From Lysinibacillus sphaericus (GTDB lineage: Bacteria; Bacillota; Bacilli; Bacillales_A; Planococcaceae), in NCBI RefSeq assembly GCF_001629735.1, contig NZ_CP015224.1, positions 62,001 to 126,000 on the forward strand: a stretch of 64,000 nt of DNA, written 5' to 3'. Position numbers and translations under genes: made by a program. Of the stretch, positions 48,711 through 60,048 are shown one piece after another. The notes beneath the pieces are model-generated. The model saw nothing but the letters and a program-made list of their open reading frames with translations, made no database searches and was not told the DNA's origin. The stretch's first letter is position 1, and every line of letters begins with the position of its first letter.

Positions 48711-50334
48711 AACGAATAAAATGATGAAATTAATCTTTCTGCCGATTCTATTATTTCTCCTATTTTTTTTAATAGTGCCATTGATTTATATGTTTTGGCA
48801 CTCTTTAAAAGTAGGAAATGATATTTCCGTTCAACATTATATAGATGCTTTAAAAAATGTAGAAATCCGTGATGCTTTCTTCAATAGCTTTAAAGTTTCT
48901 TTTGTGGCATCTGTCATTACAACCATTTTAGCTTTTTTATTGGCCTATGCTGTTCATTTTACAACGATGCATCGCCATACAAAAAAGCTAGTACAAATAG
49001 GAATTACGTTGCCTATGCTATTGCCGACTATCACCTATGGCTTCGTGTTGATTTATACATTTGGTAATCAAGGAATTCTAACAAGATTAGCTGGACAACC
49101 ACTTTTCACGATTTATGGATATAACGGTTTGGTGATAGGTTACATCTTATACACATTGCCAGTCGCTTTTATTCTAATGCAAAACTCTATGCAATATATC
49201 GATAAACGATTTTTGCTAGTGTCTATGTTAATGCATGATCGTCCGCTCCGTCGTTTTTATCATACGGTATTACGTCCGATGCTTGGGACGATTGGTGGTG
49301 CGTTTATTTTAACATTTATTTTAAGCTTTACAGATTTCGGAATCCCTGCATCAGTAGGTGGTAATTACAGGGTAATTGCCACTGAACTTTATCAAGCTAT
49401 GCTAGGTTCGATTGTGCATTTTGAGCGTGGGGCAGTTATTTCAGTGTTAATGCTTGCCCCAGCTATATTGGGTGTCCTCATGTTAACCATTTTAGAACGT
49501 TTTAATTTTCATTATAAACAGGCGGGGAGAAGTGAACTTGTTAAACATCGTCTTCGTGACACATTGTTTACTGCCTATTCAATTGCCTCTGTTGCAGTCG
49601 TATTTATCATTTTTTCAACCATGTTTATCGTTCCATTTACGAAGGGTTATCCCTATGATTTCAGCTTTACATTTGAACATGTGCAAAATGTGTTAGCGGA
49701 GAAAGATTTAATAAAGGTGTATGTTAATTCACTTATCGTTGCGGCTTTAACAGCTGTTTTAGGTGTAATGATTACATTTATGTCGGCTCTTCTTAATGCA
49801 AGGACGCCATTGAAAGGAAGGAAAAGCTTAGATATTGCCTCAATGATTACTAACACAGTTCCTGGAATGGTGCTTGGTCTATCGTATTTGTTTTTCTTTA
49901 ATGGAAGTTCATTAAAGGGTACATTTCTTATCATTATCGCATGTAATATTGTGCATTTTTTTACAACTCCTTATTTAATGGCTAAAAATTCATTGCAAAA
50001 GATGGACCCAACCTGGGAAGTGACAGCGGAGCTATTAAAGGATTCTTGGTTAAAAACAGTCATACGCATTATCTTGCCAAATATTAAATCGACCATTTAT
50101 CAAATGTTTAGCTACTATTTTTTAAATGCAATGGTCACGGTCAGTGGCGTTATTTTCCTTGTCAGCACAAAGACTATGCTTGTTTCGACAAGAATAAAAG
50201 AGCTTCAGCATTTTGCAAAATATACAGATATTTTCGTACTATCGATATTCATTTTATGTACAAACCTCATTGTGAAATTAGGTTGTGATTATATAACAGC
50301 ACATCAAGAAAAAGTGGAGGAGATCTCAAAATGA
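48703..50334 (+). CDS. 2-aminoethylphosphonate ABC transporter permease (double-length)
   Basis: 543 residues from ATG 48703, with GGAG 6 bases upstream. About twelve helices in two homologous permease halves, as in FbpB-type fused permeases. The first EAA-like loop is LVSMLMHDRPLRRFYHTVLRPMLGTIGG (about 170-197), the second VTAELLKDSWLKTVIRIILPNIKSTI (about 440-465). One such chain can form the whole channel. It lies between its ATPase and solute-binding protein genes. Substrate inferred from the operon. Confidence 0.87.
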   Translation: MLKTNKMMKLIFLPILLFLLFFLIVPLIYMFWHSLKVGNDISVQHYIDALKNVEIRDAFFNSFKVSFVASVITTILAFLLAYAVHFTTMHRHTKKLVQIGITLPMLLPTITYGFVLIYTFGNQGILTRLAGQPLFTIYGYNGLVIGYILYTLPVAFILMQNSMQYIDKRFLLVSMLMHDRPLRRFYHTVLRPMLGTIGGAFILTFILSFTDFGIPASVGGNYRVIATELYQAMLGSIVHFERGAVISVLMLAPAILGVLMLTILERFNFHYKQAGRSELVKHRLRDTLFTAYSIASVAVVFIIFSTMFIVPFTKGYPYDFSFTFEHVQNVLAEKDLIKVYVNSLIVAALTAVLGVMITFMSALLNARTPLKGRKSLDIASMITNTVPGMVLGLSYLFFFNGSSLKGTFLIIIACNIVHFFTTPYLMAKNSLQKMDPTWEVTAELLKDSWLKTVIRIILPNIKSTIYQMFSYYFLNAMVTVSGVIFLVSTKTMLVSTRIKELQHFAKYTDIFVLSIFILCTNLIVKLGCDYITAHQEKVEEISK

Positions 50335-51317
50335 AAAAATCAACAATCATGATGTTAGGGACAGTTAGTGCAGCAGCAATAATATTAACTGCATGTGGAG
50401 GGGGAGAAGCAGGTTCGAAAGATGAAATAATTATTTATTCAAATGCAGATGATGAGGCAATTGAAGTAATGGAATCTACATTAGACGAAAAAGGCTATAA
50501 AGGAAAATATGTAATTCAATCATTCGGTACTTCAGAGTTGGGTGGAAAAATGATGGCTGAAGGAACAGATATTGAAGCGGATATCGTAACGATGGCTTCT
50601 TATTTTATAGAAAGCGCCCAAACCTCGAAATCCATGTTTACAGATATTTCTTCGGATTTAAAACCTCTTGATGGCGGTGTTACATATGCATTGCCGATTT
50701 TAGGAAATGTTGGATCTATTTTTATTAATACAGGTGTTTTGCAGCAAAAGGACTTGCCGGTTCCAACAACGATAAAAGATTTGACGGACCCTGCCTTTAA
50801 GGATTTACTCTCATTCCCTAATATTATGGACTCTTCAACCGGTTGGCTATTAGTACAAGCCATTATTAAAGAATATGGTGAGCAAGAGGGACAAAGGATT
50901 TTGGCGGATTTAATTAAAAATGCTGGACCTCATATTGAAAGCTCTGGATCAGGACCAATAAAAAAAGTGAAGACAGGAGAAGTAGCAGCTGGATTTGGTT
51001 TACGTATTCAAGCTATTGATGCCAAAAAAGAAGGACTACCAATAGAATATATAGACCCAGTGGAAGGGAACTTTACGCTAACAGAATCAGTTGCTGTGGT
51101 AGATAAAGAAGGAGATGAAACTTTAGCTAAAGAAATGGCAAAGGTAATTGCAACAGAGGCTCGAAATGGTTTATTAGAGCAATACCCTGTAGCGCTTTAT
51201 GAAGGAGAGCAGGTAAAGGCAGAGCATGTGCCGGCACACCTTAAAAAGTGGGATACTACCTTAACAGTAGATTTACTAGAAAAACACCAAGCTTTCTTTA
51301 AAGAAGCGCAAAAATAA
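50331..51317 (+). CDS. 2-aminoethylphosphonate-binding lipoprotein
   Basis: 328 residues. Lipoprotein signal with cysteine C22 in ILTACGGGE. The mature protein is a type II solute-binding protein of the iron/phosphonate group (DEIIIYSNADDEAIEVMESTLDEKG, MAEGTDIEADIVTMASYF, LTDPAFKDLLSFPNIMDSSTGWLL, TGEVAAGFGLRIQA). It is anchored outside the membrane and hands substrate to the permease encoded just before. ATG overlaps the permease stop. Aminoethylphosphonate is inferred from phnW/phnX 14 bases downstream. Confidence 0.87.
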   Translation: MKKSTIMMLGTVSAAAIILTACGGGEAGSKDEIIIYSNADDEAIEVMESTLDEKGYKGKYVIQSFGTSELGGKMMAEGTDIEADIVTMASYFIESAQTSKSMFTDISSDLKPLDGGVTYALPILGNVGSIFINTGVLQQKDLPVPTTIKDLTDPAFKDLLSFPNIMDSSTGWLLVQAIIKEYGEQEGQRILADLIKNAGPHIESSGSGPIKKVKTGEVAAGFGLRIQAIDAKKEGLPIEYIDPVEGNFTLTESVAVVDKEGDETLAKEMAKVIATEARNGLLEQYPVALYEGEQVKAEHVPAHLKKWDTTLTVDLLEKHQAFFKEAQK

Positions 51318-51330
51318 GGGGTTGTAGAAG

Positions 51331-52431
51331 ATGAGCAACTATAAATTATTAACACCAGGACCATTAACAACTACTAAGACAGTCAAACAGGAAATGTTAA
51401 AGGATCGCTGTACGTGGGATGACGACTATAAAAATGTGACACAAGTGATACGGAAGCAACTCTTAAATTTAGCGCAAGTCGATGAGCCACATTATACAGC
51501 AGTACTAATGCAAGGTAGTGGCAGTTTTGTTGTAGAGTCGGTGCTAACAACTGCTGTGGGTGAAGATGATAAATTGCTAATTATAACGAATGGCGCTTAT
51601 GGTGAAAGAATTGTAGAAATGGCTAAAGTGTTAAGATTGGCACTAGTTGTTTATAGTGTCCCTTATGATAAACAGCCATCATCGTTAGAAGTTCAAGCGT
51701 TACTAGAAAAAGATGCAAGTATTACACATGTAGCGGTTGTACACTGTGAAACAACTACTGGTATTTTAAATCCAATTAAAGAAATAGGAGAAGTTGTTTA
51801 TTCTTTCAACAAAACATTTATCGTAGATGCTATGAGTAGCTTTGGTGGTGTGCCAATGGATTTATCCGACTTGCATATTGATTTTTGTATTAGTAGTGCC
51901 AATAAATGTATTCAAGGTGTTCCTGGGTTTGGGTTCGTCATTGCTAAAACAAATATATTAGAAAAATGCAAAGGACAAGCGCGCAGTGTAGCCTTAGATT
52001 TATATAGTCAATGGGAAGTAATGAAAAAGGATGGGAAGTGGCGTTTTACTTCCCCAACACATGTAGTAGCGGCATTTGCTAAGGCGTTAGAAGAGTTAGT
52101 GGAAGAAGGAGGAGTTAACGCACGTTACCAACGTTATGCTGATAATAATCTATTACTGCGTTCTCGTTTATCGGTACTAGGGTTCGAGGCATATATTTCT
52201 GAAGAGCTACAATCACCGATTATTACAACGTATTTGTTCCCACATAAAGAATTTTCTTTTGAACATTTTTATCAGGAAATGAAAAAGGCAGGCTTTGTCA
52301 TCTATCCTGGTAAGCTGACAGATGTAGATACATTCCGTATTGGAAATATTGGAGATATATATGAGGAAGATATGCAGGCCTTATGTGAAGTCATTGAAAA
52401 CTATATGGTGGTGAAAAATAATGAAAATTGA
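51331..52431 (+). CDS. phnW: 2-aminoethylphosphonate-pyruvate transaminase PhnW
   Basis: 366 residues, a class V (fold type I) PLP aminotransferase. LLTPGPLTTTKTVKQEMLKDRCTWDDDYKNVTQVIRKQL is the PhnW start. The PLP lysine is K192 in ISSANKCIQGVPGFGFV, with D and Q/S residues of the cofactor pocket in FIVDAMSSFGG. It converts 2-aminoethylphosphonate and pyruvate to phosphonoacetaldehyde and alanine. AAGGGG lies 9 bases before ATG 51331. It overlaps phnX by 11 bases. Confidence 0.95.
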   Translation: MSNYKLLTPGPLTTTKTVKQEMLKDRCTWDDDYKNVTQVIRKQLLNLAQVDEPHYTAVLMQGSGSFVVESVLTTAVGEDDKLLIITNGAYGERIVEMAKVLRLALVVYSVPYDKQPSSLEVQALLEKDASITHVAVVHCETTTGILNPIKEIGEVVYSFNKTFIVDAMSSFGGVPMDLSDLHIDFCISSANKCIQGVPGFGFVIAKTNILEKCKGQARSVALDLYSQWEVMKKDGKWRFTSPTHVVAAFAKALEELVEEGGVNARYQRYADNNLLLRSRLSVLGFEAYISEELQSPIITTYLFPHKEFSFEHFYQEMKKAGFVIYPGKLTDVDTFRIGNIGDIYEEDMQALCEVIENYMVVKNNEN

Positions 52432-53230
52432 AACAGTTATTTTGGATTGGGCAGGTACAGCAGTTGATTTTGGTTGCTTTGCCCCTGTAAATGTCTTTTT
52501 AACGATTTTTGAAGATGCTGGTGTAACAGTAACCCTTGAGGAAGCTCGTAAACCTATGGGCATGCTGAAAATTGATCATATTCGTACGATGCTTGAAATG
52601 CCAAGGATTAATGAAGAATGGAAACGAGTTCATCGCCAGCATTTTACGGAGGAAGATGTACATCTTCTATACAATCAATTTGAGTCAAAGCTAATGGAAT
52701 CTTTGGCGACCTACACAGATCCTATTCAGCATGTAACCGCGACTGTACAGCAATTAAGAGAAGCGGGTATTCGATTTGGTTCTACTACAGGCTACACAGA
52801 TTTCATGATGGAAGTCGTAACAAAACAGGCTGCTACGAAGGGCTATCAACCAGATTTTTTAGTAACTCCGACACAGGTTAGTGATAAAGGGCGACCCTAT
52901 CCGTATATGATTTTCAGAAATATGGAGGCATTAGGAGCGAAATCAACCAAGCAAGTAGTAAAGGTCGGCGATACAACATCAGATATAAAAGAGGCGCTGA
53001 ATGCAGGTGTTTGGGCTGTTGGTGTTATTATTGGAAGTTCGGAAATGGGACTGTCTGAAGAAGAGTTCCTAGCTTTAACTGCTGAAGAACAACAACAAGC
53101 CATTGAAAAAACAAAACGTATTTTTGAGATGACTGGTGCACACTATACCATTGAAACGATGAAAGACCTACCTATATTAATTAATACGATAAATGAAGAG
53201 CTAGCAAATGAAACGAACGATAGAAATTGA
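52421..53230 (+). CDS. phnX: Phosphonoacetaldehyde hydrolase PhnX
   Basis: 269 residues of the HAD superfamily. Nucleophile D9 in VILDWAGTAVDFGCFAPVNVF (Ala replaces the usual second Asp, as in all PhnX). Schiff-base lysine K50 in RKPMGMLKIDHIRTML, then GSTTGYTDFMMEVV and KVGDTTSDIKEALNAGVWAVGV. It cleaves the C-P bond of phosphonoacetaldehyde to acetaldehyde and phosphate, completing aminoethylphosphonate use as a source of P, N and C. Last gene of the operon. Confidence 0.96.
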   Translation: MKIETVILDWAGTAVDFGCFAPVNVFLTIFEDAGVTVTLEEARKPMGMLKIDHIRTMLEMPRINEEWKRVHRQHFTEEDVHLLYNQFESKLMESLATYTDPIQHVTATVQQLREAGIRFGSTTGYTDFMMEVVTKQAATKGYQPDFLVTPTQVSDKGRPYPYMIFRNMEALGAKSTKQVVKVGDTTSDIKEALNAGVWAVGVIIGSSEMGLSEEEFLALTAEEQQQAIEKTKRIFEMTGAHYTIETMKDLPILINTINEELANETNDRN

Positions 53231-53242
53231 GAACAAAGAAAA

Positions 53243-53276
53243 AACAAACCTCAGCACAATTGCTGAGGTTTGTTTT
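53243..53276. terminator. Terminator between phnX and convergent defB
   Basis: AACAAACCTCAGCA / TGCTGAGGTTTGTT, 14-bp perfect stem, followed by TTGTTG on the plus side; probably works for both genes. Confidence 0.88.
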
Positions 53277-53288
53277 GTTGATTTGCTT

Positions 53289-53846
53289 TTAATCACGTTC
53301 ATAAGGAATTGAATCTGGAATTTCAGCAAATGGATTTTTCTCATTAATACGGTCATAAAACATGACACCGTTCAAATGATCTAATTCATGCTGAAAGGCG
53401 ATGGCAGGCAATCCTTTAAGGCGCATTTTCTTCTCTTCCCCATCTATAGTTTTAAATTTTACTGTAATGCGTGCATGGCGTGGGACGTATCCAGGAACAT
53501 TACGATCAACTGAAAGACAACCTTCTCCAGCAGAAAGGTATGTATTTTCAACTGAATGGCTGACTATTTTGGGGTTTATGGCTACGAAGCTTAATTGTTC
53601 ACCAGCATCATCTTGCAAATGAAGTGCAAACATACGCTGTAGACTATTTACTTGATTGGCAGCTAAGCCTATGCCGCTGCGTAAATTATATTTTTCTGCC
53701 ATTTCTGGGTCTTGGCTATTGATTAAGTACTGCAGCATATCCTCGGCGAGCTGCCTTGTTTCATCAGATAAAGGGAATTTAACTTCCTCAGCTTTCGTGC
53801 GTAAAGTCGGATGACCTTCGCGGATAATATCATCCATTAAAATCAT
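53289..53846 (-). CDS. defB: Peptide deformylase (YkrB type)
   Basis: 185 residues. The three deformylase motifs are present: GIGLAANQVN (about 59-68), GEGCLSVD (about 108-115) and the metal-binding HELDH in FQHELDHLNGVMFYD (about 153-157). It is the long Gram-positive type 2 form. It removes formyl groups from nascent proteins. AAAGGAAG lies 8 bases before ATG 53846. Its place before pdhA, transcribed divergently, matches the B. subtilis ykrB region. Confidence 0.95.
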   Translation of the reverse strand: MILMDDIIREGHPTLRTKAEEVKFPLSDETRQLAEDMLQYLINSQDPEMAEKYNLRSGIGLAANQVNSLQRMFALHLQDDAGEQLSFVAINPKIVSHSVENTYLSAGEGCLSVDRNVPGYVPRHARITVKFKTIDGEEKKMRLKGLPAIAFQHELDHLNGVMFYDRINEKNPFAEIPDSIPYERD

Positions 53847-54139
53847 ATAGTAATCTTCCTTTCATCTTTGTAGTGCTCTATTAATTAGTATACATCACGT
53901 CTAAAAACAATCACATGAAAAAAGACCTTATTTGAATATACTCAAAAAATTTTTCGAATGCTATTAGATTTTCTAGAATGGGGTATTCTACTATTGGAAA
54001 ACCTGTTGAAAAACTTAAGAATTACAAGGTGTAAATATGGTGTTCTAATACAGAATTTCGTTATTAGTAATACAGTATAGGACAGAGATAATTAAATGTT
54101 ATTCTAGAAAAAATCTTTGTTTATAGCCGTAATATATGA
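53847..54139. other. AT-rich intergenic region between defB and the pdh promoter
   Basis: About 290 bases between the divergent genes with no supported ORF. It contains AT-rich runs and a TTCTAGAAT/ATTCTAGAA pair (around 53970 and 54100), but no clear second promoter that I would call. Confidence 0.4.
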
Positions 54140-54170
54140 TTGACCGACAGTATTTTATTCAGTATACTGA
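54140..54170 (+). promoter_or_regulatory. pdhA promoter with palindrome over the -10
   Basis: TTGACC (54140-54145), 17-bp spacer, TATACT (54163-54168), 73 bases before pdhA. A perfect 12-bp palindrome TCAGTATACTGA (54159-54170) is centred on the -10, a possible repressor site. Confidence 0.7.
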
Positions 54171-54237
54171 GTGTCAAGAATAAGTTGTACTAGTCAAAAA
54201 GGTGATTTATTTTAATACAGCTGAAAGGGAGATGTGA

Positions 54238-55356
<1,119 letters not shown>

Positions 55357-55359
55357 CCT

Positions 55360-56337
55360 ATGGCACAAATGACGATGATTCAAGCAATTACAGATGCACT
55401 TCGCACAGAATTAAAGAATGATGAAAACGTTCTTGTATTCGGGGAAGATGTAGGTGTCAACGGTGGGGTATTCCGCGCGACAGAAGGCCTACAAAAAGAA
55501 TTCGGAGTTGACCGCGTTTTTGATACGCCGTTAGCAGAATCAGGTATTGGTGGCTTAGCAGTCGGTCTTTCTCTACAAGGATTCCGTCCAGTTCCTGAAA
55601 TTCAGTTCTTCGGCTTCGTTTATGAAGTAATGGATTCAATTAGTGGTCAGTTAGCACGTATGAGCTACCGTAGTGGCGGCGTATATAACGCACCAGTAAC
55701 AATTCGTTCACCATTTGGTGGTGGAGTGCATACTCCTGAGATGCACTCAGATAGCTTAGAAAGCTTAATGACTGCACAACCAGGTTTAACGGTAGTTGTA
55801 CCATCAACACCTTACGATGCAAAAGGTTTACTTATTTCATCTATTCGTAATGACAACCCAGTTATTTTCTTAGAACATTTAAAACTTTACCGTTCATTCC
55901 GTGAAGAAGTACCAGAAGAAGCTTACGAAATTCCACTAGGAAAAGCGGATGTAAAACGTGAAGGTAAAGATTTAACAATTGTTGCTTACGGTTTAATGGT
56001 TCATGAAAGCTTAAAGGCTGCAGAAGAACTTGAAAAAGAAGGCCACTCTGTTGAAGTAATTGATTTACGTACAATTCAACCAATTGATATCGAAACAATT
56101 ATTGCGTCCGTAGAAAAAACAGGTCGTGCAATCGTTGTACAAGAAGCACAAAAACAAGCAGGTATCGCGGCAAATGTAGTAGCAGAAATTACTGAGCGCG
56201 CAATTCTAAGCTTAGAAGCGCCTGTTCTTCGTGTGGCTGCACCAGATACTGTGTACCCATTCCCACAAGCTGAAGGTGTTTGGTTACCAAACTACAAAGA
56301 TGTAATGGAAACAGCGAAAAAAGTTTTAACATTCTAA
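55360..56337 (+). CDS. pdhB: Pyruvate dehydrogenase E1 component beta subunit
   Basis: 325 residues. Transketolase-like pyrimidine-binding domain (about 1-180; [52 protein letters not shown]) and C-terminal domain (about 195-320; [30 protein letters not shown]). Forms the alpha2beta2 E1 tetramer. Codon use becomes noticeably more regular here, consistent with high expression of the operon. Confidence 0.97.
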   Translation: MAQMTMIQAITDALRTELKNDENVLVFGEDVGVNGGVFRATEGLQKEFGVDRVFDTPLAESGIGGLAVGLSLQGFRPVPEIQFFGFVYEVMDSISGQLARMSYRSGGVYNAPVTIRSPFGGGVHTPEMHSDSLESLMTAQPGLTVVVPSTPYDAKGLLISSIRNDNPVIFLEHLKLYRSFREEVPEEAYEIPLGKADVKREGKDLTIVAYGLMVHESLKAAEELEKEGHSVEVIDLRTIQPIDIETIIASVEKTGRAIVVQEAQKQAGIAANVVAEITERAILSLEAPVLRVAAPDTVYPFPQAEGVWLPNYKDVMETAKKVLTF

Positions 56338-56384
56338 TGAAGCTTCTAAACTTGAACATCAGTAAATAGAAAGGATGGGTACAC

Positions 56385-57719
56385 ATGGCATTTGAATTCA
56401 GATTACCGGATATTGGCGAGGGAATTCACGAAGGCGAAATCGTGAAATGGTTCGTCAAGGCTGGAGATACAGTAAAAGAAGACGATATTCTTTGTGAAGT
56501 ACAAAATGATAAAGCAGTAGTAGAAATTCCTTCACCAGTTGAAGGAACAGTAGAGGAAGTTTTAGTAGGAGAAGGAACAGTTGCCGTTGTAGGCGATGTT
56601 TTAATCCGTTTGGATGCACCTGGCTATGAAGATTTAAAGCTAAAAGGTGATAGTCATGCTGAAGAGAAAACAGAAGCACAAGTTCAAGCAACTGCTGAAT
56701 CTGGTCAGAACGTAGAGAAAGCTCCTGCTAAAGAGGAGAAAGCACCAGAGAAAGCTCCTGAAAAAGCCGAGACAGTTGTTGATGAAACAAAACGTGTTAT
56801 TGCGATGCCTTCTGTTCGCAAATTTGCACGTGATAACGACGTAAACATCCGTGAGGTAAAAGGTTCAGGCAAAAATGGTCGTATTTTGAAAGAGGATATT
56901 ACAAACTTCTTAAATGGTGGAGGTACTGTTGAGACAGAATCAGCAACTGATGTGACAGTTGAAGAAGCTGTTCAACAAGAAACTACTCCAACAGCACCAG
57001 TTGTTCTTGAAGGGGAATTCCCAGAAACTCGTGAGAAAATGTCTGGTATTCGAAAAGCGATTGCAAAAGCAATGGTACACTCGAAACAAACAGCTCCACA
57101 TGTTACACTAATGGATGAAGTCGATGTAACAGCTCTTGTAGCGCATCGTAAAAAATTCAAAGATATCGCAGCTGAAAAAGGTGTTAAATTAACATACTTA
57201 CCTTATGTAGTGAAAGCACTAATCTCAACATTACGCGAATTCCCAGAATTTAATCGCTCATTAGATGATGCAACACAAGAAATTATCCAAAAGCATTACT
57301 ACAATATTGGTATTGCAGCGGATACTGATAAAGGTTTACTTGTCCCAGTAATCAAGCATGCAGATCGCAAGTCTGTATTTGCAGTGTCAAATGAAATTAA
57401 TGAGTTAGCGACTAAAGCCCGTGAAGGTAAACTTGCACCACATGAAATGAAAGGTGCATCTATGTCTATTACGAATATTGGCTCTGCGGGAGGTCAATGG
57501 TTTACACCAGTAATTAATCATCCTGAAGTAGCAATTCTAGGTATTGGTCGAATTTCAGAAAAACCTGTAATAAAAAATGGTGAAATTGTAGCCGCACCTG
57601 TGTTAGCATTATCATTGAGCTTTGATCATCGTATGATCGATGGAGCCACTGCGCAAAATGCTTTAAATCACTTGAAGCGTTTGTTAAGTGAGCCAGAATT
57701 ATTATTAATGGAGGCGTAA
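56385..57719 (+). CDS. pdhC: Dihydrolipoamide acetyltransferase (E2)
   Basis: 444 residues with one lipoyl domain (1-78; lipoylated K43 in [14 protein letters not shown]), a Lys/Glu/Ala/Pro-rich linker ([19 protein letters not shown]), a peripheral subunit-binding domain (about 137-172, [20 protein letters not shown]) and the catalytic acyltransferase domain (about 215-440; [12 protein letters not shown] with H415 and the following Asp). It forms the 60-mer core of the complex. 47 bases after pdhB; AGAAAGG lies before ATG 56385. Confidence 0.97.
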   Translation: MAFEFRLPDIGEGIHEGEIVKWFVKAGDTVKEDDILCEVQNDKAVVEIPSPVEGTVEEVLVGEGTVAVVGDVLIRLDAPGYEDLKLKGDSHAEEKTEAQVQATAESGQNVEKAPAKEEKAPEKAPEKAETVVDETKRVIAMPSVRKFARDNDVNIREVKGSGKNGRILKEDITNFLNGGGTVETESATDVTVEEAVQQETTPTAPVVLEGEFPETREKMSGIRKAIAKAMVHSKQTAPHVTLMDEVDVTALVAHRKKFKDIAAEKGVKLTYLPYVVKALISTLREFPEFNRSLDDATQEIIQKHYYNIGIAADTDKGLLVPVIKHADRKSVFAVSNEINELATKAREGKLAPHEMKGASMSITNIGSAGGQWFTPVINHPEVAILGIGRISEKPVIKNGEIVAAPVLALSLSFDHRMIDGATAQNALNHLKRLLSEPELLLMEA

Positions 57720-57724
57720 CAAAA

Positions 57725-59140
57725 ATGGTAGTAGGAGATTTCCCAATCGAAACAGATACTCTTGTCATTGGTTCAGGTCCTGGAGGATATGTAGCAGCAA
57801 TTCGTGCAGCTCAAACTGGCCAAAAAGTAACAATCGTTGAAAAAAATGTACTTGGTGGTGTGTGCTTAAACGTAGGTTGTATTCCATCAAAAGCATTAAT
57901 TTCAGTAGGTCACCGTTTTGAGCAAGCTAAGCATTCAGATGACATGGGAATCATCGCTTCTGATGTGAAATTAGACTTCTCAAAAGCACAAGCATTTAAA
58001 GACAGCGTTGTTAAAAAATTAACTGGCGGTGTTGAAGGCTTACTTAAAGGGAACAAAGTTGAAATTGTACAAGGTGAAGCTTATTTCGTTGACGCTCATT
58101 CAGTGCGTATCATCAATGGTGAATCTGCTCAAACTTACACATTTAACAATGTCATTATTGCAACAGGTTCTCGTCCAGTTGAAATTCCTACATTCAAATT
58201 CTCTGAGCGCGTACTAAATTCTACTGGTGCACTTTCTTTACAAGAAGTTCCTGGTAAATTAGTGGTAATCGGTGGAGGTTACATTGGTACAGAGTTAGGA
58301 TCAGCATATGCAAACCTTGGCTCACAAGTAACAATTATTGAAGGCGGAAAAGATATTTTAGCTGGCTTCGAAAAACAAATGACTCAAATCGTGAAAAAAG
58401 GCCTTAAAAAGAAAGGCGTTGAAATCGAAGTAAACGCATCTGCAAAAGGCGTTGAAGAAACAGAAAACGGCGTAGTAGTAACTTATGAAGTTGGCGGAGA
58501 AGAGAAAAAAGTTGAAGCTGATTACGTATTAGTGACTGTAGGTCGTCGTCCAAATACTGATGAAATGGGCCTTGCTGAAATCGGCGTTGAATTCGGTGAA
58601 CGCGGTCTAATCAATGTAGATAAACAATGTCGTACAAATATTTCAAATATCTATGCAATCGGTGATATCGTTGCTGGACCTCAGCTTGCACATAAAGCTT
58701 CTTATGAAGGCAAAGTTGCTGCTGAAGCAATTGCTGGTGAAAAATCAGTTGTTGACTATCTTGCTGTACCTGCTGTATGTTTCACAGATCCAGAAATGGC
58801 GACAGTTGGTTACAACGAAGAACAGGCAAAAGCAGAAGGTATCGAATACACTGCCGCGAAATTCCCATTCGCAGCAAATGGTCGTGCTCTTGCATTAAAC
58901 CAATCTGAAGGCTTCGTGAAGCTTGTTGCTCGTAAAGAAGATGGTTTATTAATCGGTGCTCAAATCGTAGGTGCTGGTGCATCTGATATGATCGCTGAAA
59001 TGGGCTTAGCCATTGAAGGCGGAATGACTGCTGAAGATATCGCATTAACAATTCATGCTCACCCAACATTAGGTGAAATTACAATGGAAACTGCTGAAGT
59101 ATTACTTGGCAACCCAATTCACATTGTAGCAAAAAAATAA
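57725..59140 (+). CDS. pdhD: Dihydrolipoamide dehydrogenase (E3)
   Basis: 471 residues. FAD-binding [15 protein letters not shown], redox disulfide C47-LNVG-C52 in [15 protein letters not shown]-binding [20 protein letters not shown], a second FAD segment [19 protein letters not shown], and the active-site [10 protein letters not shown] (His/Glu) near the end. It reoxidises lipoyl groups and makes NADH. It starts 5 bases after pdhC and ends the operon. Confidence 0.97.
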   Translation: MVVGDFPIETDTLVIGSGPGGYVAAIRAAQTGQKVTIVEKNVLGGVCLNVGCIPSKALISVGHRFEQAKHSDDMGIIASDVKLDFSKAQAFKDSVVKKLTGGVEGLLKGNKVEIVQGEAYFVDAHSVRIINGESAQTYTFNNVIIATGSRPVEIPTFKFSERVLNSTGALSLQEVPGKLVVIGGGYIGTELGSAYANLGSQVTIIEGGKDILAGFEKQMTQIVKKGLKKKGVEIEVNASAKGVEETENGVVVTYEVGGEEKKVEADYVLVTVGRRPNTDEMGLAEIGVEFGERGLINVDKQCRTNISNIYAIGDIVAGPQLAHKASYEGKVAAEAIAGEKSVVDYLAVPAVCFTDPEMATVGYNEEQAKAEGIEYTAAKFPFAANGRALALNQSEGFVKLVARKEDGLLIGAQIVGAGASDMIAEMGLAIEGGMTAEDIALTIHAHPTLGEITMETAEVLLGNPIHIVAKK

Positions 59141-59153
59141 TGTAAAACCGTTT

Positions 59154-59192
59154 AAACGGCTATAAAGCAAATGCTTTGTAGCCGTTTTTTGT
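59154..59192 (+). terminator. Intrinsic terminator of pdhABCD
   Basis: AAACGGCTA / TAGCCGTTT with an inner AGCA/TGCT helix, then TTTTGT. Confidence 0.9.
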
Positions 59193-59261
59193 ATATTATC
59201 TATAATTTTGTTAAAGTAAATATATTGTTAAGAATATTCGAAAATATTTGGGGTGAATATA

Positions 59262-60044
59262 ATGGAACTAGGCTTAAAGGGGAAAGTAGCAATTATAACA
59301 GGATCGAGTAAAGGTATTGGCTATTATACGGCCATGCAACTTGTAAAAGAGGGTGCACAGGTTGTCCTTTGTGCACGTGGAGAAAAACAGCTACAGGTGG
59401 CAGCTGGGTGTATTAAAAATGAAACGGGTATCGATGTTTTAATTGTTCCAACGGATATTACTAAAGAAAAAGATTGTAAGAATCTAATTGAGCGTACAGT
59501 TGAACATTTTGGACACGTTGATATTCTCATTAATAATGCTGGGACAGCTTCAGCAAATCCTTTTGAATCTGTGAGTAGTGAGCTGTGGCAAGCAGATTTA
59601 GATTTAAAGGTATTTGGGGCTATTCATTGCTCAAAATATGCTGCGCCATATATGCGTAAGGCTGGTGGCGGTGCAATCGTTAATGTGACTGCGGTGATGG
59701 CTAAGACTCCCCCTGCAAGCTCGCTTCCTACAACTGTTAGCCGTGCTGCGGGACTTGCCTTGACAAAAGCGATGAGTAAGGATTTAGGTAAGGATAATAT
59801 CCGTGTAAATTCTGTATGTATTGGGCTTATTCGCAGTGATCAAATCGAAAAAAAATGGAAGAAGGAAGATCCTAGTTTATCGTGGGAAGACTATTCTCGT
59901 AAAGTAGGACAATCTATTCCACTTGGTCGTGTAGGTGATACACAAGAAGCTGCTAACGTCATTACGTTTTTAGTATCTGATGCAGCTAGCTATGTTACCG
60001 GGACCTCATTGAATATTGATGGTGGTTCTGGTCACGCATTATAG
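59262..60044 (+). CDS. SDR-family protein with non-canonical active site
   Basis: 260 residues from ATG 59262 (GGGGTG 7 bases upstream; an in-frame GTG lies nine bases earlier). Cofactor loop ITGSSKGIGYYTAMQ, LCARGEKQL and the NNAG motif (ILINNAGTAS) are normal, and NIDGGSGHAL ends the protein. But the catalytic region reads VNVTAVMAKTPPASSLPTTVSRAAGLALTKAMS: where classical SDRs have Tyr-x-x-x-Lys (YSASKA) this has Thr-x-x-x-Arg or similar. So NAD(P) binding is likely, but the usual Ser-Tyr-Lys chemistry is not. A subgroup of SDRs with this TVSRAAG segment exists in other bacteria; its reaction is unknown to me. Confidence 0.85.
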   Translation: MELGLKGKVAIITGSSKGIGYYTAMQLVKEGAQVVLCARGEKQLQVAAGCIKNETGIDVLIVPTDITKEKDCKNLIERTVEHFGHVDILINNAGTASANPFESVSSELWQADLDLKVFGAIHCSKYAAPYMRKAGGGAIVNVTAVMAKTPPASSLPTTVSRAAGLALTKAMSKDLGKDNIRVNSVCIGLIRSDQIEKKWKKEDPSLSWEDYSRKVGQSIPLGRVGDTQEAANVITFLVSDAASYVTGTSLNIDGGSGHAL

Positions 60045-60048
60045 TGAA

